DNA from: Gemmatimonadota bacterium
GTDB taxonomy: Bacteria; Gemmatimonadota; Gemmatimonadetes; Gemmatimonadales; Gemmatimonadaceae
NCBI GenBank assembly: GCA_016719105.1
Contig: JADKAQ010000016.1
Location: 124,001 to 188,000 of the forward strand
Reading direction: 5' to 3'
Length of the DNA: 64,000 bases
Program-made: the position numbers and the translations under genes
Notes under the pieces: model-generated
The model's database searches: none
Seen by the model: only the letters and a program-made list of their open reading frames with translations
Told to the model about the DNA's origin: nothing
Part shown: in pieces, positions 1 to 10,865 of the stretch
How the letters are laid out: the number at the start of each line of letters is the position of its first letter
How positions within the stretch are numbered: the first letter of the stretch is position 1

Positions 1-1656
1 CTCTCGCGCGAGCTGCTGGTGCGCGAGACGCTGCGTGCGGTGGCCGCCACCAGCGACCTCGGTCGTCTCTCCCAGGAGGGCGATCGCCTCGACACGCCGC
101 TCTTCCTGTACAATGGCGGACGGCTCACGCGCTCCAGCGACGAGCTGTACGACGCCCTGGTGCCGCTGGGGCGGTACCTCGACCCGGTCGCCGCGCAGGG
201 GGTCGCGTTAGGCGAGGAGGTCGCCGCCAATCGCCGCATCACCGTGGGCGGCGTGACCACCCTCGTCGGCTATCGCGTGCTGATGGACACGCGCAGCGAG
301 CGCATCATCCTCGCGGCGCCCGCCAGGCGCAGCGAGCAGACGCTGGAGCGGCAGCGCAGCGATCTCGGCGTCCTGGTCGCCTTCGCCACCGCGCTGGGCG
401 CCCTGGCGGCGCTCTGGCTGAGCGGGCTGGTGGCGCGCGGCTTCGCTGCCCCCATCGGGGCGCTGCGCGATGCGGCGATCGACGTCGCCGGCGGGCGTGC
501 GACGCTCCCCTCGCTCGGCTCGCTCCCGCCGTACGAGTTCCGCCCCGTGTATTCCGCGTTCCGCCAGATGGTCACCGACCTCGGCGCCTCGCGCACCGCG
601 CTCGAGGAGGCACAGCGTCGCACCGAGGCGGTCCTGCGCAACGTGGCCAGCGGCGTCATCGCCTGCGACCCCGACGGGACGATCACGCTCGCCAACGCGC
701 AGGCCGAGCGCATCCTCGGGCGCGCGATCCCACCGGGGGAGACGCTGCAGGCGCTGGGCGTCCCGGCCCTGCATGTGCAGCTGACGGCGTTCGCTGGAGG
801 TGAGGGCGCCCGCGGTGCCGACGCCGCCTTCGCGCTGGAGCATCGCGGGCGCGACCTGCGCGTGCGCCTGACGCGGCTCTCGCGCGGCGGGGGTGGGGTC
901 GTCCTCACGCTCGATGACGTCACCGACCTCGCACGGGCGCAGCGCGTCTTTGCCTGGGGGGAGATGGCGCGCCAGGTGGCGCACGAGATCAAGAACCCGC
1001 TCACGCCCATTCGCCTGGGGGTGCAGCACCTGCGGCGCGCCCGGGCCGACCGGCGTGAGGACTTCGACGCCATCCTCGAGCGGAACGTCACGCGCATCCT
1101 CGCGGAGATCGATCGCCTGGACGAGATCGCGCGATCCTTTTCCAAGTTTGGCACCGTCCCCGGCGAGCGGGATCCCGGGACGCCGACCGATGTCGCCGCC
1201 GTACTGCGCGACGTCGCCGCGCTCGAGCGCATGGGGGACTCGGGGGTGGAGTGGGTCGTGGAGCACGGCGACGAGGCGGCATGGGCTCTCTCGCACGCCG
1301 AGGAGCTGCGCGAGGTCCTGCTCAACCTGCTGGAGAACGCGCGCCACGCGAACGCGCGGCGCGTGGTGGCGCGCATCATCCGCACCCCGGAGCACGTGAC
1401 CATCGAGGTGGAGGATGACGGCGATGGCATCGCCGCCGACGTGCTCCCGCGCGTCTTCGAACCGCACTTCTCCACGCGGACGAGTGGAAGCGGGCTGGGG
1501 TTGGCGATTTCCAAGCGCCTCGTCGACGCCTGGGGCGGCTCCATCCAGATCGGTCCGGCGACTCCGCGCGGCACGGACGCCCAGCCGACCGACCCGACCG
1601 CGCCGTCAGATGGAACAAAGGTGCGGGTGACGCTGGTACCGGCGACGTCGCCGTAA
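1..1656 (+). CDS. NtrY-like sensor histidine kinase (5' end outside window)
   Basis: Membrane sensor kinase that would autophosphorylate a histidine and pass the phosphate to a response regulator. The reading frame is open to base 1, so the true start lies upstream; GTG at 19 is only an internal codon. Visible parts in order, numbered from base 1: the end of an extracytoplasmic sensor region, a membrane helix near residues 122-146, a HAMP segment, a PAS domain with the typical NVASGVIACDPDG stretch, a HisKA motif HEIKNPLTPIRL with the phospho-acceptor His at about residue 328, and a HATPase domain with N box (NLLENARHA) and G box (GSGLGLAIS). HEIKNPLTPIRL is characteristic of the NtrY group. 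The partner could be the NtrX-like regulator at 31156-32520, but that is far away and is inference. The next gene starts 12 bases after the stop, so co-transcription is likely. Confidence 0.92.
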   Translation, partial: LSRELLVRETLRAVAATSDLGRLSQEGDRLDTPLFLYNGGRLTRSSDELYDALVPLGRYLDPVAAQGVALGEEVAANRRITVGGVTTLVGYRVLMDTRSERIILAAPARRSEQTLERQRSDLGVLVAFATALGALAALWLSGLVARGFAAPIGALRDAAIDVAGGRATLPSLGSLPPYEFRPVYSAFRQMVTDLGASRTALEEAQRRTEAVLRNVASGVIACDPDGTITLANAQAERILGRAIPPGETLQALGVPALHVQLTAFAGGEGARGADAAFALEHRGRDLRVRLTRLSRGGGGVVLTLDDVTDLARAQRVFAWGEMARQVAHEIKNPLTPIRLGVQHLRRARADRREDFDAILERNVTRILAEIDRLDEIARSFSKFGTVPGERDPGTPTDVAAVLRDVAALERMGDSGVEWVVEHGDEAAWALSHAEELREVLLNLLENARHANARRVVARIIRTPEHVTIEVEDDGDGIAADVLPRVFEPHFSTRTSGSGLGLAISKRLVDAWGGSIQIGPATPRGTDAQPTDPTAPSDGTKVRVTLVPATSP

Positions 1657-1668
1657 CAGCTTTCGGGC

Positions 1669-3423
<1,755 letters not shown>

Positions 3424-3455
3424 CGCGCGACCGATCGTCGCGGTCGACGCAACGC

Positions 3456-3485
3456 ACGACGCCCCGCTCGCGAGCGGGGCGTCGT
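3456..3485. terminator. Bidirectional hairpin terminator
   Basis: Perfect inverted repeat with 15-base arms (3456-3470 and 3471-3485; the central bases must form the loop), followed by CGTTT. It lies between two convergent genes, 32 bases after the kinase stop and 23 bases from the stop of the hydrolase gene, so it can end transcription from both sides. Confidence 0.8.
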
Positions 3486-3508
3486 CGTTTCCTGGCCCTG
3501 CACGCAGC

Positions 3509-4429
3509 CTAACGCGCGCCGGCGCGTCCCTTGAGGTCGTTGTACACGATGTCGAGAAAGACGTCGGGGGTCATGAAGCCCTTGCCCCACTTGGCGTCGA
3601 ACTCGGCCGTCGGTTTGGCCGCCGCCACCTCGGTGAGCGACTTCCCTTGCGACACGAGGGTGCGGATCCGGTCGCGAATCGTCCCGATCACGCGCCGGAA
3701 CTCCTGCAGGTCGGCCTTGCTGGCCACCGGACCGTGGCCGGGGATGATCTTCGTCTGGTCGTTGGCGATGGCGAGCACGCGATCGGCGGCGGCGATGATC
3801 CCGTCGATGGTACCGCCGCTCCCCGAGTCGATGAACGGGTAGCTCCCGTTGGGAAAGGCATCGCCCATGTGGATCACGTTCGCCTTCACGAAGTGGATGT
3901 ACGCGTCGCCGTCCGTGTGCGCCGGCGCCAGGTGCACCACGCGCAACGAATCGCCGTTGAGGTGCAGCGAGATGTCCTCGGCGAAGGTGACGACCGGGAG
4001 CGCCGCGTAGGGCGACGGCGGCGTCGTGCGGTTGAAGCGCTGCGAGAACTGCGCGGTGCTCATGCGCTTGCGCACGTTGTCGTGCGCCACGATCACCGCT
4101 CCCGTCTTGCCGAACGCTTCGTTGCCGCCCGTGTGGTCACCGTGCAGGTGCGTGTTGATCACGAAGCGCACCGGCTTGTCGGTGAGGCGCGCAATCGCCG
4201 CCTTGATCTTGTCGCTCAGCGGCGCGTACTGGTCGTCGATGAGCACCGCGCCGTCGTCGCCGATCAGCAGCCCCATGTTGCCGCCGCTCCCGAACAGCGC
4301 GTACACGCGCGGGGCGAGCTGCTGAACGGTGACCTGCACCGAATCGAAGTTCTGTTGCGCCATCGCCGGACGTGCCACCACGATCGTCGCGGTGGCCGCC
4401 AGGAGCGCGAGGAGGGATGGGCGACGCAT
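3509..4429 (-). CDS. Secreted metallo-beta-lactamase-fold hydrolase
   Basis: 306 residues from an ATG at 4429. An N-terminal signal peptide (hydrophobic LLALLAATATIVVA, then AMA-Q) predicts export. The MBL zinc signature THLHGDHTGGN is present, and further His/Asp ligands follow (AHTDGD, GHGP). The family includes quinoprotein-associated and beta-lactamase-like periplasmic hydrolases; the substrate cannot be read from sequence. The open frame runs upstream to 4864, but that part overlaps the AIM24 gene in another frame and has no domain. The chosen ATG overlaps the upstream stop as TGATG, so the two genes are translationally coupled. The gene ends with TAG inside a GTTAGGC motif. Confidence 0.85.
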   Translation of the reverse strand: MRRPSLLALLAATATIVVARPAMAQQNFDSVQVTVQQLAPRVYALFGSGGNMGLLIGDDGAVLIDDQYAPLSDKIKAAIARLTDKPVRFVINTHLHGDHTGGNEAFGKTGAVIVAHDNVRKRMSTAQFSQRFNRTTPPSPYAALPVVTFAEDISLHLNGDSLRVVHLAPAHTDGDAYIHFVKANVIHMGDAFPNGSYPFIDSGSGGTIDGIIAAADRVLAIANDQTKIIPGHGPVASKADLQEFRRVIGTIRDRIRTLVSQGKSLTEVAAAKPTAEFDAKWGKGFMTPDVFLDIVYNDLKGRAGAR

Positions 4430-5220
4430 CAGCGGTCTCCGTCGAGCATCCCGCCCAGCACGCCGAGCACCGACCCTTCCTCGCGGCGTCCACCGCCGGC
4501 GCGTGGGGCAGCGGCGATGATGCGGTCGGCCAGGCGAGAGAAGGGGAGCGTCTGCAGCACCACCTTGCCCGGTCCCGTCAGCTGCATGAAGAACAACCCC
4601 TCGCCCCCGAAGAGCGCGGTCTTGATCCCCGGGACCATCTGGATGTCGTACGACACCGTCGGCTGCATGGCCACAAGGCACCCCGTATCGACGCGCAACC
4701 GCTCGCCCGCCGCCAGGGTGAGCTCCATCAGTGTCCCCGACGCGTGCAGGAAGACGAGCCCGTCCCCCATCAGCTTCTGCAGGATGAATCCCTCGCCGCC
4801 GAAGAAGCCGGCGCCGATGCGACGCGTGAACGCGACCGTGACATCGACCCCGCGCGCCCCGCACAGGAACGAGTCCTTCTGCGCGATGATCGTCCCGCCC
4901 CAGCTCGCCAGGTCGATCGCCTGGATCTTTCCCGGATACGGGGCGGCGAACGCCACGTCACGGCGGATCGTCGCCTCGTTCATGAACCAGGTCACGAAGA
5001 ACGAGTCACCCGACAGCACTCGCTTGCCGGCAGACATGAGTTTGTCGAAGAGCCCGCCGCCACGCCCGGTCTGGTCGAGCGAGGTCGCCATGCGGATCCC
5101 GTCCTGCATGTACATCATCGCCCCCGCCTCGGCCACGACAGCCTCGCCGGGATCGAGCGTGATCACCACGCCCTGCAGGTCATCCCCAATCAACCGATAG
5201 TCGATCTCGTCTGCTCTCAT
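4429..5220 (-). CDS. AIM24 / TIGR00266 family protein
   Basis: 263 residues from an ATG at 5220. The sequence shows the repeated beta-strand pattern of the AIM24 family (GEAVVAEAGAMMYMQDGI at the start, then several glycine-rich turns such as GGEGFI and GGEGLFFMQL). The family folds as a trimeric double-stranded beta helix; its role in bacteria is poorly known. There is no signal peptide. The stop TGA shares its A with the ATG of the exported hydrolase that follows, so the pair is made together. The open frame continues upstream to 5376, but that extension lacks family similarity. No strong Shine-Dalgarno sequence is seen. Confidence 0.85.
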   Translation of the reverse strand: MRADEIDYRLIGDDLQGVVITLDPGEAVVAEAGAMMYMQDGIRMATSLDQTGRGGGLFDKLMSAGKRVLSGDSFFVTWFMNEATIRRDVAFAAPYPGKIQAIDLASWGGTIIAQKDSFLCGARGVDVTVAFTRRIGAGFFGGEGFILQKLMGDGLVFLHASGTLMELTLAAGERLRVDTGCLVAMQPTVSYDIQMVPGIKTALFGGEGLFFMQLTGPGKVVLQTLPFSRLADRIIAAAPRAGGGRREEGSVLGVLGGMLDGDR

Positions 5221-5415
5221 GGCCTGGCCTCGCACTGGGATCGAGGCGCGCCGGGCGGCGCGCGGATGAGGTGCAAGTCGGCGCGCCACCGCGCCGCACC
5301 GACCTGGCACCGAACTCCGGGGAAATGAACGGAGGACGGGTCGGAACGGTAGGGGAGCCCGGGCACCGACGCACATCGACGTCGCGCGCGAAGTGCGGAC
5401 GCCGTCGGCCGGCGC

Positions 5416-5423
5416 TACCTTGC
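5416..5423 (+). promoter_or_regulatory. TAnnTTTG-like -7 element, TACCTTGC
   Basis: TACCTTGC lies four bases before an ATG at 5428, giving the arrangement TACCTTGCCACGATG. This is nearly the same layout as the element before larE (TAGCTTTGCCGCATG). If it works like the Bacteroidota -7 box, the transcript would start at or next to the ATG, i.e. be leaderless. Confidence 0.45.
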
Positions 5424-5427
5424 CACG

Positions 5428-6006
5428 ATGACTACACGCCTCGTGTCCCCCCGTCGTGGCCGGCGCGCCATGCGCACCGTGTACCTGTTGACCTTCGCGA
5501 CGCTCATGGCCGCGTGCTCGGCGGAGACCAAGGAGAAGACGAGCACGTCGGCGGGGAACGCGGCGGCCGAGACCTCACCGTCGGCGGCGGCACCCGCCGG
5601 AGGGGCGGCGACGCCGGGCGCCACCTCGCCATGTCTGATGGAGGGGGCGTGGACCCCGTGTGCCATCGAGGATCGGCTCGTGCACGCGGGGGTGGTCCTC
5701 GATCGTCAGGCGGAGCCGGTGAGGCATCCGTTCTTCACCGTCCCCGGGACGGTGTATCACATCGGGAACCCCGAGCACGAACTGCAGGTCTTTCTCTATC
5801 CCACGGCGGCTGACCGCGAACGCGACACCGCCGCGCTGGACAGTGCGACCGCCTCGCCCAAGGGGACGCGCGTGATCTGGCGCACGCCGCCCACGCTGGT
5901 GACCTCGAATAACATGGCGGCGGTGATCCTCAGCCTCAACGACCGGACCGTCGAGCGCCTGGCGTTGGCGCTGGCGGCCGGGCTCCCCCAGCCGGAGAAG
6001 CGTTAG
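5428..6006 (+). CDS. Small lipoprotein of unknown function
   Basis: 192 residues. An arginine-rich start leads into a hydrophobic stretch and a lipobox, TLMAAC, with the lipidated Cys at residue 30. A low-complexity Ser/Ala/Thr linker follows, then a compact domain of about 130 residues with Cys residues (SPCLMEGAWTPCAIEDRL). I do not recognise the domain. ATG 5428 is preferred because a promoter-like TACCTTGC lies four bases upstream; ATG 5470 would give a shorter signal peptide and is also possible. The last 71 bases overlap the 3' end of the convergent DNA polymerase IV gene. The stop TAG is within GTTAGGC. Confidence 0.75.
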   Translation: MTTRLVSPRRGRRAMRTVYLLTFATLMAACSAETKEKTSTSAGNAAAETSPSAAAPAGGAATPGATSPCLMEGAWTPCAIEDRLVHAGVVLDRQAEPVRHPFFTVPGTVYHIGNPEHELQVFLYPTAADRERDTAALDSATASPKGTRVIWRTPPTLVTSNNMAAVILSLNDRTVERLALALAAGLPQPEKR

Positions 6007-7327
6007 GCGCGGGCGGCTCGCGCGAGGGCGGTGCGCTGCGCTGACCGGACTGGTGCCCGGTCGGCTGCCCCGTCAGCTGCCCCGGAACGATCGCCCCGGC
6101 ACCGAACTTCGCCCGCAGGGCATCGACCGCCGTGGCGAGCGCGCGATCGCGTGCGGTCTCCAGTGCCTCGGGGGCTGGCGCCTCGCCAAAGAGCGAAAGC
6201 TGCGCGACCTCATCCGCTCCGTCGCTCAGCCCCGACAGCCCGACGCCCAGCAGGCGGGCCGGCGTACGGCGCGCCGTGCGCAGCTTGCGCAGCAGTTCGT
6301 GCGCCACGCCGAGGATCACGCGGTCGGCCACGACCGGCGCATCGAGGGTGCGACTCGCACTTCGCAGGCGAAAATCGGCGTCCTTGAGCTTCACCGTGAT
6401 GGTGCGCGCCGTGAGCGCCTTGCCGCGCAGGTCCGACGCCACACGTGTCACCAGGCGCACCAGTTCGACGTCGAGCTGCGCGTCGTCGTTCACGTCGTCG
6501 TGAAACGTGTCCTCGTGGCTGACACTCTTGGGCTGTTCGCGCGCCACCACCTCATCGCTCCCGATCCCCTGCACGCGGTCCAGGAGCCATCGGCCGGCGC
6601 GCTCCCCGAGCATGCGCTCCAGCGCCGGACGTCCGGCTGCCAGCACGTCGGGAACGGTATGGAGCCGCATGGCGGACAACCGATCGCGCAGCCGTGGCCC
6701 CACCCCGGGGATGTCGCCCAGCGGCACCTGGCGCACGAACGCTCCCTCGTCGCCGGGCGCCACGACAAAGACGCCGGTGCCGGCACTCCCCGGCTTGGGC
6801 TTCCCGAACTCGACGGCCAGCTTGGCGATGAGCTTGTTGGTGCCCCCGCCTAACGAAACGGCAAGCCCGGTCTCGCGGCGTACGGCGTCGCGAATCTCGT
6901 GCGCGACGTCGGCCAACGGGGCGCGGTGGTACAAGGTCTCGGTTCCCGACAGGTCCAGGTACCACTCGTCGATGCTCGCCCCCTGCACGATGGGGGCGAA
7001 GCGGTGCAGCACGGCCGAGATCTCGCGGCTCTTGCGCCCGCAGGCCCCGCGAGGAACCGGGACGCACATCGCCTGCGGACAGAGCCGCAGCGCGCGGGCA
7101 ATCGGCATCGCCGACCGCACGCCGAACTGGCGCGCCTCGTAGGAGGCCGAGCACACGACGCCGCGCGACCCCGGCGCGCCGCCGACGATCAGGAGCGCGG
7201 CCCGACCGGCCCCCTCGGGGTCGACCATACGCGCCACCGCCACGAAGAACGCGTCCGCATCGACCAGCAGGATGCGGCGCGGCAACGGGAGGGACGGGGA
7301 CGAGTCGGGGCGTGGGAGTGGCGGCAT
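5936..7327 (-). CDS. dinB: DNA polymerase IV (Y family, translesion)
   Basis: 463-residue Y-family polymerase that copies damaged DNA. The first catalytic motif reads LVDADAFFVAV (Asp23), and the second acidic motif is SIDEWYLDL. The helix-hairpin-helix region DIPGVGPRLRDRL and the little-finger domain (SVSHEDTF...) follow. Near the C-terminus, QLSLF at residues 376-380 matches the beta-clamp binding motif, which supports a working polymerase. The tail after about residue 410 is low-complexity Pro/Gly/Gln/Ser and may be disordered. The ATG at 7327 starts just before the conserved core; a TATCTTCC element lies 18 bases upstream on this strand. The 3' end overlaps the lipoprotein gene by 71 bases. 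Confidence 0.93.
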   Translation of the reverse strand: MPPLPRPDSSPSLPLPRRILLVDADAFFVAVARMVDPEGAGRAALLIVGGAPGSRGVVCSASYEARQFGVRSAMPIARALRLCPQAMCVPVPRGACGRKSREISAVLHRFAPIVQGASIDEWYLDLSGTETLYHRAPLADVAHEIRDAVRRETGLAVSLGGGTNKLIAKLAVEFGKPKPGSAGTGVFVVAPGDEGAFVRQVPLGDIPGVGPRLRDRLSAMRLHTVPDVLAAGRPALERMLGERAGRWLLDRVQGIGSDEVVAREQPKSVSHEDTFHDDVNDDAQLDVELVRLVTRVASDLRGKALTARTITVKLKDADFRLRSASRTLDAPVVADRVILGVAHELLRKLRTARRTPARLLGVGLSGLSDGADEVAQLSLFGEAPAPEALETARDRALATAVDALRAKFGAGAIVPGQLTGQPTGHQSGQRSAPPSREPPAPNASPAGGARPPAPTPGARRSGR

Positions 7328-7438
7328 GGCTCGAGGGCGCGCCGGGAAGATACGACGACGCGCCGCCTCCCGGCTGGGGGAAGCGGCGCGTGAAACGCGG
7401 CCGGGGGGAGGGACCCCACCACGGCCGCCTCGCCAGCG

Positions 7439-9100
7439 TTAGGCGCTCGTCCCCGCCGAGTGCTCGGCACGCTCGAGGGCGTCGGCCTTCACGTAGTGCA
7501 TCCGGTACTGGTCGCGCAGGAGCACCTTCTGCACCTTGCCCGTCCCGGTCTTGGGGAGCGTCTCCACGAAGACGATCTCGTCCGGGACCCACCACGACGC
7601 GAAACGCTCGGCGAGCCAGGCCTTGAGCGCCTGCTGCTCCACCTGCATCCCCGGCTTGCGCACGACGACGGCAAACGGACGCTCCGACCACTTGGGGTGC
7701 GGCAGGCCGATGACCGCGGCCTCGAATACCTCGGCGTGCCCCATCAGCGCCCCCTCGAGCGCCACCGAGCTCACCCACTCGCCCCCGGACTTGATCACGT
7801 CCTTCGACCGGTCGGTGATCGTCACGCAGCCGTCAGGCGCAATCGTGACGATGTCGCCGGTGCAGAACCAGCCATCGTCGGTGAACTGCGTGACCGGGTC
7901 CTCGGGGCGATAGTAGGCACTCGCGATCCACGGCCCGCGCACCTCGAGTTCGCCCATCGCCTTGCCATCCCAGGGGATGAGCCCATCCTCGCTTCGGGCG
8001 CGGATCTCCACCCCGGGGACCGGATAGCCCGCCTTGGCCAGCTGGTGGAACTGCTCGTGCTCGGCGATCCCCTCGTGCTTGCTCATGAGCTTGGAGATCG
8101 TCCCGATCGGCGACATCTCCGTCATCCCCCACCCCTGCTGCACGTGAATGCCGTGGCGCTGCTTGAAGCCGCGGATCATCGACTCCGGCGGGGCGGCGCC
8201 GCCCACCAGTGTCATGCGCATGGCGGAGAGATCCCACTTGCCCGGCGCCTGATCGAGGGCCTGCAGGATGCCTAACCAGATCGTGGGGACGCCGGCCGAC
8301 ATCGTCACCCGTTCGCCCGCCATGAGGTCGAGGAGCGACAGGGGATCGAGGTGCGGTCCCGGGTGCACCTGCGATGCCCCCATCAGGGCGCAGGTGTACG
8401 GGAAGCCCCAGGCGTTCACATGGAACATCGGCACCACCGGGAGCATCACGTCGCGTTCCACGATCCCCGCGCCGTCCGACGAGATCGACATCAGCGTGTG
8501 CAGGACCAGCGAGCGGTGCGAGTACAACACCCCCTTCGGCTTCCCCGTGGTCCCCGACGTGTAGCACATGGCCGCGGCCGAGCGCTCGTCCAGATCGTCG
8601 AAGGGGAAGGGCTCGTCCGACGTGTTGGCCAGGAGCGCTTCGTAGTCGAGCGCCCCGGCGGGAGTCTCGCCGCCGTCGGACATCACGATGACGTGCTTCA
8701 CGGAGACGTGCGGCGCCACCTTCTCCCACAGCGGCCAGAGCACGTGGTCCACGAGGACGACCTGATCCTCCGCATGACCGATGATGTACGACAGGTCGGT
8801 CGGATGCAGGCGCAGGTTGAGCGTATGAAGGACGAACCCCGCCGAGGGGATGGCGAAGTAGGCCTCGAGATGTCGCTGGTTGTTCCACGCCAGGGTGGCC
8901 ACGCGAGCGCCGGGCTCGAGCCCGAGCTCCTTGAGTGCGTGGGCGAGTCGCCCGGCACGCGCGATGACTTCCCCGTACGTCGCGCGCGAGATGGTCCGGT
9001 CGGGACGGCGCGAAATCACCTGCTTCTCGGGGTACAGATCGCGCGCTCGCCGAATGATCATCGGGATCGAGAGCGGTACTTCCTGCATCAGGCCTTGCAT
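7439..9100 (-). CDS. Long-chain fatty-acid--CoA ligase (AMP-binding)
   Basis: 553 residues, a usual length for the family. It activates a fatty acid with ATP to an acyl-adenylate and then joins it to CoA. The AMP-binding motif YTSGTTGKPKG is at residues 180-190. Later motifs include GWGMTEMSP, the adenylate-site GWFCTGDIV, and the C-terminal lysine region TLPKTGTGKVQK. Overall it looks like the medium/long-chain FadD group of soluble enzymes. The ATG at 9100 has a GGAG about 10 bases upstream. It stands alone between dinB and a divergent gene. The stop TAA lies in the motif GCCTAAC (seen on the plus strand as GTTAGGC at 7438). Confidence 0.93.
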   Translation of the reverse strand: MQGLMQEVPLSIPMIIRRARDLYPEKQVISRRPDRTISRATYGEVIARAGRLAHALKELGLEPGARVATLAWNNQRHLEAYFAIPSAGFVLHTLNLRLHPTDLSYIIGHAEDQVVLVDHVLWPLWEKVAPHVSVKHVIVMSDGGETPAGALDYEALLANTSDEPFPFDDLDERSAAAMCYTSGTTGKPKGVLYSHRSLVLHTLMSISSDGAGIVERDVMLPVVPMFHVNAWGFPYTCALMGASQVHPGPHLDPLSLLDLMAGERVTMSAGVPTIWLGILQALDQAPGKWDLSAMRMTLVGGAAPPESMIRGFKQRHGIHVQQGWGMTEMSPIGTISKLMSKHEGIAEHEQFHQLAKAGYPVPGVEIRARSEDGLIPWDGKAMGELEVRGPWIASAYYRPEDPVTQFTDDGWFCTGDIVTIAPDGCVTITDRSKDVIKSGGEWVSSVALEGALMGHAEVFEAAVIGLPHPKWSERPFAVVVRKPGMQVEQQALKAWLAERFASWWVPDEIVFVETLPKTGTGKVQKVLLRDQYRMHYVKADALERAEHSAGTSA

Positions 9101-9329
9101 GGGAAAGACTCCAGGCGGGCGACGATGTTGACTGTCGGGAGGAAATCCTGACCGGTGGGCGCGAAGAAACTGCTACGCATGCGCGAACGGCACAACCCGG
9201 CCGTTGAGGAACGAACGAGACGCCGGCACCGACGCAAGCCCTCGGGCCTGCCGAAGACGGACCAACACGGCGTGCTGGCCGCGCCGCGGCGGGGGCGCTA
9301 ACCTCCGGCTTCCCCGCACCCTTTTCGTC

Positions 9330-10256
9330 ATGTCGCGTTTGCCATCCGCGCTCGCCGCTGGCCGTGTTCCGCTCGTTGCCGCCGCTGCCGCCGTTGTCGC
9401 CGTCTCGATGGCGCCCACGCCCGCGCGCGCGCAGGGCAATACCGACGTCTTCCTCGCGTCGTTAGTGCTGCGCCCCGGCGCCGTGCAGGTCACCGCGCTC
9501 CGCAACGTGACGGCCCGCGAGGGCTACGACAACCAACCCGCCTTCTCGCGCGACGGCCGCACCCTCTACTTCACGTCGACCCGCGAGGACGCGCAGGCCG
9601 ATATCTACGCGTACGCACTCGCCGATGGCACGATGTCGCGCGTCACCCGCACCGCGCCGGAGAGCGAGTACTCGGCGACGGAAGTCCCGGACGGTGGCGC
9701 ACTGTCCGTGATCAGGGTCGAGCGCGACTCCACGCAGCGCCTCTGGCGTGTGCCGCTCGGCACGGGGACAGAAGCGGTGATCCTCCCGTCGCTCAAACCG
9801 GTCGGCTACCACGCCTGGGCCGATCCGTTTCGCCTCGCGCTCTTCGTGCTCGGAGCCCCGCCCGTCCTTGTCCTCGCGGATGTGCGCACCGGGCGCGCCG
9901 ACACCCTCATGGTCAACATCGGGCGTTCGCTGCACCGCATCCCGGGCGGATCGCACGTCTCCGTCGTGAGCAAGGCGTACGAGGAGAACTGGTACATCAT
10001 GGATCTCGATGTCGACACGAGGGCGATGCGTCCCGTGGCCAAGCTCCCCAACGGAACCGAGGACTATGCCTGGCTCCCTGACGGGCGCCTGATTGCCGGG
10101 AGCGGCAGCAAGCTCTTCGTCGCCGACCCGTCCCGCGCGGCCGAGTGGGTCGAGGTGGCCGATCTCGGGTCGGGCGGGGTCACGGGCATCACGCGTCTCG
10201 CGGTCTCGCCCGCGGGAGACCGAGTCGCGATCGTCGCCATTCCGGCGACGCGGTAG
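9330..10256 (+). CDS. Exported beta-propeller (TolB/PD40-like) protein
   Basis: 308 residues from an ATG at 9330. A signal peptide (VPLVAAAAAVVAVSMAPTPARA-Q) predicts export to the periplasm. PD40/WD40-like strands follow, e.g. NQPAFSRDGRTLYFTSTR, which resembles TolB propeller blades. The rest has repeated D-G-R turns typical of a six-bladed propeller. No catalytic motif is seen; a binding or sensing role is an inference. A possible promoter element TAACCT lies at 9299. The open frame runs upstream to 9204 without similarity. A 13-bp terminator hairpin follows. Confidence 0.8.
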   Translation: MSRLPSALAAGRVPLVAAAAAVVAVSMAPTPARAQGNTDVFLASLVLRPGAVQVTALRNVTAREGYDNQPAFSRDGRTLYFTSTREDAQADIYAYALADGTMSRVTRTAPESEYSATEVPDGGALSVIRVERDSTQRLWRVPLGTGTEAVILPSLKPVGYHAWADPFRLALFVLGAPPVLVLADVRTGRADTLMVNIGRSLHRIPGGSHVSVVSKAYEENWYIMDLDVDTRAMRPVAKLPNGTEDYAWLPDGRLIAGSGSKLFVADPSRAAEWVEVADLGSGGVTGITRLAVSPAGDRVAIVAIPATR

Positions 10257-10276
10257 TCGCGAGCACCGGTAGCCGA

Positions 10277-10307
10277 ACGGGCCGCGCACTCGCCGTGCGC
10301 GGCCCGT
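10277..10307. terminator. Hairpin terminator between convergent genes
   Basis: Perfect 13-base inverted repeat (10277-10289 and 10295-10307) with a 5-base loop TCGCC. It lies between the beta-propeller gene and the convergent acetyltransferase gene. There is no T tract, but a GC stem of this strength is usual for terminators in GC-rich bacteria. Confidence 0.75.
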
Positions 10308-10333
10308 CGCTCACCTCAAGTCACCGCCGGAGG

Positions 10334-10864
10334 TCAGCTCCAGGACGCCAGCTTCCGGAAGCACGACTTGGGGACCACCTGCACGCCGCGACGGGCCAGG
10401 GCTTCGTATCGCGCGAGCTTCTCCGGGTAGCGGGCGATCGCGCAACGTTCGTAGCCGAGCGACGAGAAGAAGCCGTCGGCGAGCGTCACGGCAAAGAGCT
10501 CGTCGATGTCGCGCCGCCTCGCGCTCGCCTCGACCCCGCGCACCACCATGCTGCCCAGCCCCTGTCCCTGTGCCTCGGGCGAGACGACGACCGAACTGAC
10601 TTCCGCCAGCGACGGTGAGTACTCGAGCAGCGCGGCGCAGGCGAGCACGCGACCGTTGCGGTCGGTGACCACGACGTAGTCGTCGATGGCGGCGGCGATT
10701 TCGTCGGCGCTCCGGGGGAGAACCAGTCCGGCCTCGGCGTGATGGGCCACGAGCTCGTGAATCTCCGTGGCATCGGCATCGAGCGCGCCACGCACTACGT
10801 GCGTCGCGCTCAGGTGCGGGCGCGGCGAACGGATTGGGGGCGCGGTACGGCGGCGGGGCGCCAT
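10334..10864 (-). CDS. GNAT acetyltransferase, short N-acetylglutamate-synthase type
   Basis: 176 residues from an ATG at 10864. It is a single GNAT domain most like the acetyltransferase part of ArgA-type N-acetylglutamate synthases, the first step of arginine synthesis. Points in favour are an N-terminal IHELVAHHAEAGLVLPRS stretch, an acetyl-CoA loop SPEAQGQGLGSMVV, LGYERC near the end and a KSCFRK stretch matching the KDCLRC-like end of known enzymes. It lacks the amino-acid-kinase domain, as do the stand-alone enzymes of actinobacteria. A palindrome that could be an arginine operator sits directly against the start codon. General GNAT function is secure; the exact substrate is inferred. 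Confidence 0.82.
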   Translation of the reverse strand: MAPRRRTAPPIRSPRPHLSATHVVRGALDADATEIHELVAHHAEAGLVLPRSADEIAAAIDDYVVVTDRNGRVLACAALLEYSPSLAEVSSVVVSPEAQGQGLGSMVVRGVEASARRRDIDELFAVTLADGFFSSLGYERCAIARYPEKLARYEALARRGVQVVPKSCFRKLASWS

Positions 10865-10865
10865 C

